Positions 33,655 through 38,875 of a stretch of DNA of 38,875 nucleotides are shown one piece after another; the first letter of the stretch is position 1; each line of letters begins with the position of its first letter. A program made the translations under genes and the position numbers. The notes under the pieces were generated by a model that saw only the letters and a list, made by a program, of their open reading frames with translations, had not been told where the DNA came from and did not search any database. Origin of the DNA: Lapidilactobacillus achengensis (lineage in GTDB: Bacteria > Bacillota > Bacilli > Lactobacillales > Lactobacillaceae); the NCBI RefSeq assembly GCF_003946655.1, contig NZ_RHOV01000021.1:1-38875 (forward strand), written 5' to 3'.

Positions 33655-33932
33655 ATAAACGCATTGAGAAAAGAAGTAGCATCATGGCCTTAAGCGCAGA
33701 GAGTCCAGAACTGGTGAGACTGGATCTGAGGTTGTGGTTTGAAAATGGTTTTTGAGCGGATTTTCCGAACAATCAGGGAAATACGGTGGCCCACCGTTAA
33801 CATGGCACAGTCTCCAAGGCGCAAGAAGTTTTTGGGTACTGAACGAGGTGAGGTTCGTGAGAATCTCATGAGTAAAGGTGGTAACGCAGGTTGGATGCCC
33901 TTGGCAATTGTTTTTGCTGAGGGCATTTTTCT
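33655..33932 (+). ncRNA. T-box riboswitch, methionine specifier
   Basis: The leader shows every T-box landmark. There is a K-turn base (TTGAGAAAAG with TTTTTGAG), AGTA of the specifier loop (33676-33679), AGAGAGT, and the distal GGTGAGA. The T-box sequence AAAGGTGGTAACGC is at 33874-33887. The terminator ATGCCCT...AGGGCAT with T5 is at 33894-33930. Aligned to the well-studied glyQS leader, GAAA-specifier-purine gives GAAA-ATG-G, so the specifier is AUG at 33745-33747. The UGGU at 33879-33882 pairs with a tRNA ending in ACCA, as tRNA-Met does. Uncharged tRNA-Met should allow readthrough into the SAM hydrolase and ECF genes. Confidence 0.92.
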
Positions 33933-34026
33933 TTCACGCGCGGCGCCAGACACTTGGGGAGACGCCGCGTGGACAATTAACGGTAAGCGATGAACGCTTA
34001 ATCAAAGAAATAGGGGTGGACCAGCA

Positions 34027-34872
34027 ATGGCAAATTTTTTAGTGATTCAAACGGATTTCGGTTTACAGGATGGCGCGGTCAGCGCAATGTACGGTGTAGC
34101 TTATCAGGTCGAGCCCTCATTGGTCATTAATGATCTGACGCATGAGATCGAACCCTATAATATTCACGACGCCAGCTATCGGTTGTGGCAAACAGCCAGT
34201 TATTGGCCGGCAGGGACGGTTTTCGTCTCGGTCGTGGATCCAGGAGTGGGGTCAACGCGCCGTTCCGTGGTAGCTGAGCTGGCTGATGGTCAGTACATCA
34301 TCACACCTGATAATGGGACGTTGACTTATTTGGCTAAGTATGTGGGAATCAAGGCGGTCCGTCAAATCGACCAAGCGACGCAGCGATTAGCCGGTTCTTC
34401 AGCCAGTCATACCTTCCATGGACGTGATGTTTATGTCTATAACGGCGCGCGCTTGGCTTGCGGGAAGGTTGATTTCGCCGAATTAGGCCCGGAATTACCA
34501 GTGGCGGAGTTGGTGACCTTTCCTTTGGAGGCGCCGCAACAGACGGAGACCACGATTCGGGGCACCATCGACATTACCGACGTTCGTTTCGGATCGTTAT
34601 GGACCAATATTCCCGCGGATTTTTTCAAGAAATGGGCCGTCGCGTATGGCGAAAGTTTATCCGTGAGTATTTACTATCAGGGTGTCGTCCGGTATCACGA
34701 CCAAGTTATCTTTGGCCGGTCCTTCGCTCAAGTTCCCGCGGAATCGGCGGTTTTGTACATCAATTCCCTGTTGAATGTGGGGCTGGGGATCAATCTTGGT
34801 TCCTTCGCGACCACGTATCAAATCGGGACCGGCAATGATTGGACGATCGAGCTTACCCGCTCGCCGAAATAG
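34027..34872 (+). CDS. SAM hydrolase (SAM hydroxide adenosyltransferase, DUF62)
   Basis: Member of the DUF62/fluorinase superfamily; the non-halogenating members split S-adenosylmethionine into methionine and adenosine using water. 281 residues with TDFG (9-12), VVDPGVGSTRR, TPDNG and TFHGRD. D71, R78 and H131 fit the Asp-Arg-His triad of the hydroxide-using enzymes; D and R are seven apart, as in the archaeal example. AGGGGTGGA precedes ATG 34027. It is the first gene behind the Met T-box, so it probably serves methionine recovery together with the transporter downstream. Confidence 0.88.
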   Translation: MANFLVIQTDFGLQDGAVSAMYGVAYQVEPSLVINDLTHEIEPYNIHDASYRLWQTASYWPAGTVFVSVVDPGVGSTRRSVVAELADGQYIITPDNGTLTYLAKYVGIKAVRQIDQATQRLAGSSASHTFHGRDVYVYNGARLACGKVDFAELGPELPVAELVTFPLEAPQQTETTIRGTIDITDVRFGSLWTNIPADFFKKWAVAYGESLSVSIYYQGVVRYHDQVIFGRSFAQVPAESAVLYINSLLNVGLGINLGSFATTYQIGTGNDWTIELTRSPK

Positions 34873-34952
34873 GCGGCGTCGGGCGACACTGCCTGAAATT
34901 GCACACTGGTGGTAGGGTGGACCTACTGGGACAAGACTTTGGAGGTAGAACA

Positions 34953-35504
34953 ATGAGTAAGAAATTTACAGTGAAACATATTGTGGCGATCGGGATCGGG
35001 GCGGCGGTTTTCTTCATTTTGAAGCGCTTTGTGACGATTCCAACCGGGATTCCCAATACAGACATCGCCACAGCCTATCCATTCTTGGCGTTATTGGGGG
35101 TTGTTTATGGCCCAATCGTCGCTGGGCTGGCGGGTTTCATTGGTCATGCGCTAGGCGACTTAACCACTTATGGCGCTTGGTGGTCCTGGATCTTGGCCTC
35201 AGGGGTTCTTGGGGTTCTCTTTGGCCTGTTAGCGAAGCGCATTCCCATCAACCAAGGTGTTTTTGGTAAAAAAGAATTGATTGTCTTCTTGGTCGGCGAA
35301 ACCATCGCTAACTTGGTAACTTGGCTAGTGCTCGCGCCAGTGGGTGATATTCTGATCTACGCCGAAGCGCCGAACAAAGCGTTCACCCAGGGGGTCGTCG
35401 CTGGGCTGACCAACGCGATCGTGACCGGGGTGATTGGGGCGATTCTGTTGAAGGCTTATGCGCAGACGAAAACGCGCAAAGGCAGTTTGAATAAAGAAGC
35501 GTAG
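34953..35504 (+). CDS. ECF transporter S component (UPF0397 family)
   Basis: Substrate-binding membrane subunit of an energy-coupling factor transporter, 183 residues with about five to six transmembrane segments. MSKKFTVKHIVAIGIGAAVFFILKRFVTIPTGIPNTDIATAYPFLALLGVVYGPIVAGLAGFIGHALGD is split here only by family landmarks: GIGAA, PTGIPNT, YGPIVAG and GHALGDL. The product belongs to UPF0397. ECF systems of this kind behind Met-responsive leaders have been proposed to import methionine or precursors (MtsT). The specificity is inferred from the T-box, not from the protein. GGAGG precedes ATG 34953; 6 bp separate it from the ATPase gene. Confidence 0.85.
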   Translation: MSKKFTVKHIVAIGIGAAVFFILKRFVTIPTGIPNTDIATAYPFLALLGVVYGPIVAGLAGFIGHALGDLTTYGAWWSWILASGVLGVLFGLLAKRIPINQGVFGKKELIVFLVGETIANLVTWLVLAPVGDILIYAEAPNKAFTQGVVAGLTNAIVTGVIGAILLKAYAQTKTRKGSLNKEA

Positions 35505-35510
35505 GACCAG

Positions 35511-37217
35511 ATGACGAAAATGATCGAGTTTCACGATTTTAGTTTCAAATATGAAAGTCAGGCCGAGCCCACATTACGCCATTTGAACTTGAGTATTCAG
35601 CAAGGTGAGAAGGTCTTGATCATGGGCGCCAGCGGTTCGGGCAAGTCAACCTTGGGCAAATGCCTCAATGGTTTGATCCCTCAAGATGAACCGGGCACCG
35701 CCACCGGCAGTCTAACTGTTAATGGTCAGGTTTTCGGCCAGGCGTCGATCTATGACCTTTCCTTGGATGTGGGGACTGTTTTACAAGATACTGATAGTCA
35801 GTTTGTTGGGTTGACCGTCGCTGAGGATATTGCTTTCTCCTTGGAGAACGAAATGATCGCTCAACCGGAAATGCGTCAGGCCGTGGATTATTGGGCGCAA
35901 CGGACAGAGCTGACCCGTCACTTGCAGCATCACCCCCAAGAATTGTCCGGCGGGCAGAAACAGCGCGTGACCATGGCTGGGGTCCTGATCGACGAAACGC
36001 CGATTTTACTTTTTGACGAACCCTTGGCCAATTTGGATCCGCAGACAGGTTATGACGCCATCCAAATGATCGATCAATTGTATCGCTCGCAAAAGTTCAC
36101 CACCATCATTATTGAACATCGCTTGGAGGAGGTGCTCGCGGCGCCGATCGATCGGGTGATTCTGTTGGATGAAGGCCAGATTGTCGCGGATCTGACCCCG
36201 ACCGCGTTGTTACGCAGTGATTTATTGACGCGCTATGGGATTCGTGAACCTTTGTATATCACCGCGTTGAAGCGGGCCCAAATCAATTTGAACCAATTCG
36301 CCGATTTAACCCAGGTTGATCAGCTGGTGGCACCAGAAATCACCCAGGCCTTAGCGCCATTGCAGGGTCAATTCCAGGCGGCGGCGCAACACCCGACGCC
36401 CTTGTTGACCTTACGGCAGGTGACGTTTGGCTTTGATCCCGGCGAACCCGTGATCAAACAGATCGATTTGACTGTGAACCAAGGCGAGATGGTCAGTTTA
36501 GTTGGTCAAAATGGCGCCGGTAAATCAACCTTGTCTAATTTGATCACCGGTTTTTATCAGCCGCAAAGTGGCGATATTTTGTGGCGGGGGCAATCGTTAT
36601 TAGGCGATAGTATTAAGGAGCGCGCCGACAAAATCGGCTATGTGCTGCAAAACAGCAATCAAATGCTGTCTAAAAATATGATTTTTGACGAAGTGGCGCT
36701 AGGTTTGCAGAATCGCGGAGTGGCGCCGGATCAAATCGAGCCGCGAGTTTGGGCGACCTTGCGGATCTGTGGACTGTATGAGTTTCGTAATTGGCCAATT
36801 TCCGCGTTGAGTTACGGGCAAAAACGACGGGTGGCGATCGCCGCGATTTTGGTCTTAGAACCAGAACTGTTGATTCTAGACGAACCGACAGCCGGCCAGG
36901 ATTATCGCCATTATAGTGAGATGATGGCCTTCTTGCGCCAATTGAATCAGCAAGGAATCACGATATTGATGATCACGCACGATATGCACTTAATGTTGGA
37001 GAATACCCAGCGAACCTTGGTGCTGACGGACGGCCGTTTATTGGCGGACGAGGCGCCCGCAGCGGTCCTGTCCTCAGCCAGCTTGGTCAAGTCGGCCAGT
37101 CTGCGGGAAACAAGTCTTTATCGCTTGGCGGAGAACAACCAGATCAGTGACGCCAGCGGTTTTGTGGCCGCGTTTATTCAACAGGAACAAGCGGAGGTGA
37201 CCCATGGAAGCGAATAG
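35511..37217 (+). CDS. ECF transporter duplicated ATPase (A component)
   Basis: A single 568-residue chain with two ABC domains in tandem, as in YkoD-type ECF modules. Domain 1 (about 1-240) has Walker A GASGSGKST (39-47), signature LSGGQKQR and Walker B ILLFDEPLANLD. Domain 2 (about 295-530) has Walker A GQNGAGKST, signature LSYGQKRR and Walker B LLILDEPTAGQD. Both have a switch His (EHRLEE, THDMHL). It powers uptake by the S component through EcfT. The gene overlaps the next by 14 bp. Confidence 0.9.
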   Translation: MTKMIEFHDFSFKYESQAEPTLRHLNLSIQQGEKVLIMGASGSGKSTLGKCLNGLIPQDEPGTATGSLTVNGQVFGQASIYDLSLDVGTVLQDTDSQFVGLTVAEDIAFSLENEMIAQPEMRQAVDYWAQRTELTRHLQHHPQELSGGQKQRVTMAGVLIDETPILLFDEPLANLDPQTGYDAIQMIDQLYRSQKFTTIIIEHRLEEVLAAPIDRVILLDEGQIVADLTPTALLRSDLLTRYGIREPLYITALKRAQINLNQFADLTQVDQLVAPEITQALAPLQGQFQAAAQHPTPLLTLRQVTFGFDPGEPVIKQIDLTVNQGEMVSLVGQNGAGKSTLSNLITGFYQPQSGDILWRGQSLLGDSIKERADKIGYVLQNSNQMLSKNMIFDEVALGLQNRGVAPDQIEPRVWATLRICGLYEFRNWPISALSYGQKRRVAIAAILVLEPELLILDEPTAGQDYRHYSEMMAFLRQLNQQGITILMITHDMHLMLENTQRTLVLTDGRLLADEAPAAVLSSASLVKSASLRETSLYRLAENNQISDASGFVAAFIQQEQAEVTHGSE

Positions 37218-38040
37218 TCTGCTTGGTTATCAAGCGAAAAAGACCCCGATCCATCGCCTTAGTGGTCTAACCAAGCTCTTGAGTTTTCTGTTGCTGTCGG
37301 TCATTGGAATGATTTCCTATGATACGCGTTTCCTGCTCACGATGGCGTTGTTTTCATTGATTATTTTCCGGGTGGCGCGGATCCGTTATCGTGAGATCGT
37401 CGTCGTGCTCAAATTCATCGCATTCTTTTCCGTGCTGAATTTGTTGGCTGTTTATCTGTTTGCCCCGGAATATGGGGTTACGATCTACGGCACCCGGCAT
37501 GTGATCTTCAACGGGGTCGGCCGCTATACTTTGACACAGGAACAGTTATTCTATGAGGCCAACCTGCTGATCAAGTATTTCGTTACGATTCCGCCGGGGT
37601 TGATTTTCTTATTGACGACCAATCCCAGCGAGTTGGCTTCCAGTATCAACCGCATTGGGGTTTCCTACAAGTTCGCCTACGCCATCTCTTTGGCCTTGCG
37701 CTATATTCCTGACATTCAAGGGGATTTCCGGACCATCGCCAAAGCGCAACAGGCGCGCGGCAACGAATTGTCAGGCAAGGCGCCTCTGTTTCAACGCGTT
37801 CGCGGTAATCTAACCATTGCGATCCCGTTGATTTTCGCAAGTCTTGACCGCATCGAAACAATTTCGGCCGCCATGGAATTGCGCCGTTTCGGCAAGAAAA
37901 AAGGTCGGACCTGGTTGATCGCCAAGCCCCTCCAAACCGCTGATTACATCGCGTTAGCAGTGGTCGGCGTCCTTTGTCTTGGCGGTGTCGCACTCTTAGT
38001 TTTGGACCACGGCCGCTTTTATAATCCTTTCCAAGGTTAA
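37204..38040 (+). CDS. ECF transporter transmembrane T component
   Basis: EcfT/CbiQ-like membrane scaffold of 278 residues that links the ATPase to the S component. About four to five transmembrane segments lie in the first half. The two coupling helices carry the family motifs AKAQQARGNEL and AMELRRFGKKK, where the Ala-Arg-Gly type motif docks into the ATPase grooves. Its start at 37204 lies within the ATPase gene behind GGAGG. Since S, A and T are all in this operon, the transporter does not depend on a shared ECF module. Confidence 0.9.
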   Translation: MEANSLLGYQAKKTPIHRLSGLTKLLSFLLLSVIGMISYDTRFLLTMALFSLIIFRVARIRYREIVVVLKFIAFFSVLNLLAVYLFAPEYGVTIYGTRHVIFNGVGRYTLTQEQLFYEANLLIKYFVTIPPGLIFLLTTNPSELASSINRIGVSYKFAYAISLALRYIPDIQGDFRTIAKAQQARGNELSGKAPLFQRVRGNLTIAIPLIFASLDRIETISAAMELRRFGKKKGRTWLIAKPLQTADYIALAVVGVLCLGGVALLVLDHGRFYNPFQG

Positions 38041-38051
38041 CATTGCAAAAA

Positions 38052-38083
38052 AAAACAGGAGCTGCCGCGGCAGCTCCTGTTTT
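38052..38083. terminator. Bidirectional terminator, perfect 32-bp palindrome
   Basis: AAAACAGGAGCTGCCG and its exact complement form a continuous palindrome with A and T runs outside. It ends the ECF operon on the plus strand and the tRNA-Ala transcript on the minus strand. Confidence 0.9.
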
Positions 38084-38099
38084 AACGTGATCGATTAAA

Positions 38100-38172
38100 T
38101 GGATCTTGGCGGACTCGAACCGCTGACCTCCTACATGCGAAGCAGGCGCTCTCCCAGCTGAGCTAAAGACCC
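38100..38172 (-). tRNA. tRNA-Ala, anticodon CGC
   Basis: A 73-nt cloverleaf on the minus strand. The acceptor stem GGGTCTT pairs with AAGATCC and includes the G3-U70 wobble that marks tRNA-Ala; A73 follows. D stem GCTC/GAGC. Anticodon stem CCTGC/GTAGG around TTCGCAT, giving CGC for codon GCG. T arm with TTCGAGT loop and one A49-C65 mismatch. CCA is not encoded (ATTT follows). GCG codons are common in the genes of this window. Confidence 0.92.
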
Positions 38173-38203
38173 AATAGCTGATGCTTGTTTCAGAACAATT
38201 TCT

Positions 38204-38232
38204 ATTCTACCGCAAAATAGCCCCCTTGACTA
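38204..38232 (-). promoter_or_regulatory. tRNA-Ala promoter
   Basis: On the minus strand TAGTCA (plus 38227-38232), 17 bp, TAGAAT (plus 38204-38209), about 30 bp before the tRNA 5' end. The -35 is the same TAGTCA as at prs. Confidence 0.5.
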
Positions 38233-38246
38233 GCCCCAAAATTTCC

Positions 38247-38369
38247 AGAGTGCGAACCGACCCGGGTAGCTCCTGAGCATTAGCCTAGTAATTGTTTTGG
38301 AAGCCGCACCTTGCTTCCGGAACAATTACGTAGCTAAGCGCAGGGAGCTGGGTCGGTGAGCACGTTTCC
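38247..38369 (+). repeat. Family A palindromic repeat, copy 5
   Basis: Full copy with clean ends: AGAGTGCGAACCGACC at the left and GGTCGGTGAGCACG at the right are inverted. Inner hairpin GGAAGC/GCTTCC with TAATTGTTTT pairing AACAATTA outside it. Confidence 0.75.
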
Positions 38370-38470
38370 AGCCACGACAAACGTCCTGAGGCGGTTGCGT
38401 CCCCACCAACACCCACCAAAACCTGCAATTAAGTGAAAGATCAAGAATAGAAAACAGTCATTCCTAATCA
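38370..38470 (-). repeat. Family B repeat, B1 left part, copy V (reverse)
   Basis: Read on the minus strand, it matches the lead and variant left arm of copy Ib (CAACCGCCTCAGGACG, then CGTGGCTGG). The core is absent; the sequence is joined directly to family A copy 5. This suggests recombination or insertion at the arm-core junction. Confidence 0.65.
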
Positions 38471-38503
38471 GTTTCAAAACGAAACTCATCACAACCAAAG
38501 GAC

Positions 38504-38532
38504 TTGCGTCAAATCCGGGGAACAAGTATAAT
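38504..38532 (+). promoter_or_regulatory. Strong promoter pointing into the insertion element
   Basis: TTGCGT (38504-38509), exactly 17 bp, perfect TATAAT (38527-38532). A ribosome-binding-like AGGGGGA follows at 38584-38590, just before the element edge, but no start codon follows before the element begins. Confidence 0.6.
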
Positions 38533-38595
38533 CTTTTTAGTTACTTTTAGTAAGCGATGTTTTAGTTTTGTTTTCAAAGGATCAGGGGGATCAAA

Positions 38596-38753
38596 GTCAA
38601 CCATCCGTGACTAAAGTCACAGGCTTGTGAGAGCATCGCCTAACGGCGACACGACCACAATTTGCTTAGATACAGCCATCGCCTGCAAGCAGGTCTTACG
38701 TGCTAATTACCAAAGCCTTTAGAGTTCGCAGGTTGCCAGACGGACTGTGATTC
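38596..38753 (-). ncRNA. Probable omega RNA (reRNA) of the TnpB element
   Basis: In IS605-type elements the guide RNA scaffold overlaps the tnpB 3' end, runs through the right end and uses the adjacent flank as guide. The corresponding stretch here folds (the terminal GTGACT hairpin plus GC-rich pairings near 38630-38700). The guide would be the minus-strand reading of 38576-38595, starting TTTGATCCCCCTGATCC. The RNA is inferred from layout. Confidence 0.5.
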
Positions 38754-38875
38754 TTAGTTAAGGGCTAAGCCTTTAGCCAAGATATTTTTAGCAGCGTTGT
38801 GATCACGGATGTGGTACGTGCCACAGTATGGACACGTCCATTTACGATCGGCAAGCGTTAGTTTCTGTTCACCCA
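38754..38875 (-). CDS. tnpB: RNA-guided nuclease TnpB, C-terminal end (partial)
   Basis: Only the last 39 residues are in the window. They read [18 protein letters not shown], then [21 protein letters not shown], ending at TAA. WTCPYCG is the second half of the TnpB zinc finger. RDHNAAKNI carries the third RuvC-like catalytic Asp. The visible end is intact; whether the full gene is functional cannot be judged here. Confidence 0.88.
   Translation of the reverse strand, partial: GEQKLTLADRKWTCPYCGTYHIRDHNAAKNILAKGLALN

Larger units (their letters stand above)
38596..38875 (-). mobile_element. Right end of an IS605-family (TnpB) element, cut by the window edge
   Basis: The minus strand carries the tnpB 3' end, about 160 bp of non-coding right end, a GTGACT-TT-AGTCAC hairpin (38607-38620) and the terminal box GGTTGAC (plus 38596-38602). 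This is the usual right-end layout of IS200/IS605 elements. The left end and any tnpA lie outside the window. Confidence 0.75.

Overview
The window looks like the chromosome of a mid-GC lactic acid bacterium of the family Lactobacillaceae. Supporting signs are the family resemblance of EF-P, Prs and the glutathione-reductase-like flavoprotein, a BusR/BusA-type osmolyte system, a T-box leader, a self-contained ECF transporter and consistent Gram-positive ribosome binding sites. I cannot fix the species. A Schleiferilactobacillus/Lacticaseibacillus-like lineage is a guess from base composition and gene content.

Layout. 1-2.8 kb: efp, signal peptidase I (minus strand) and a divergent Prs paralogue. 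3.0-4.4 kb: an NAD(P)-binding protein and a GNAT acetyltransferase, transcribed divergently. 4.4-5.6 kb: gene-free, built of structured repeats. 5.6-10.2 kb: a GntR/RCK_C regulator (BusR type), a Nudix hydrolase and the two-gene BusA/OpuA betaine importer. 10.2-12.1 kb: repeats and a flavin disulfide reductase. 12.5-16.0 kb: a heterodimeric ABC exporter. 16.3-18.7 kb: a frameshifted TetR gene and an arylsulfotransferase lipoprotein behind a PHO-box-like array. 18.9-20.0 kb: an unrecognised Ala/Glu-rich coiled-coil protein. 20.1-22.5 kb: a YtrA-type regulator with an ABC ATPase and permease. 22.5-25.5 kb: repeats, a small membrane protein, a UMF1-family transporter and more repeats. 25.5-27.5 kb: a nucleotide pyrophosphatase-like phosphodiesterase and a GtrA-family protein. 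27.6-33.4 kb: a 14-bp tandem repeat, an NrtR-like regulator and nadB-nadC-nadA-nadS. 33.6-38.0 kb: a Met-specific T-box leader, a SAM hydrolase and a complete ECF transporter. 38.0-38.9 kb: tRNA-Ala(CGC), repeats and the right end of an IS605-type element carrying the 3' end of tnpB.

How the genes work together. Four units combine a regulator or leader with its likely targets. BusR-like protein with BusA points to c-di-AMP control of osmolyte uptake. YtrA-like protein with its ABC pair has a fitting operator. NrtR-like protein with nadBCAS points to NAD homeostasis. The Met T-box with SAM hydrolase and ECF genes points to methionine supply.

The most unusual content is between the genes. One family is a roughly 120-bp near-palindrome (family A). 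The other (family B) is a long multi-hairpin element found at five loci. Its copies differ by paired compensatory changes that keep the stems, and the same 93-bp core sits in opposite orientations between different palindromic arms. This implies selection on folded RNA or single-stranded DNA and is the best candidate here for something undescribed.
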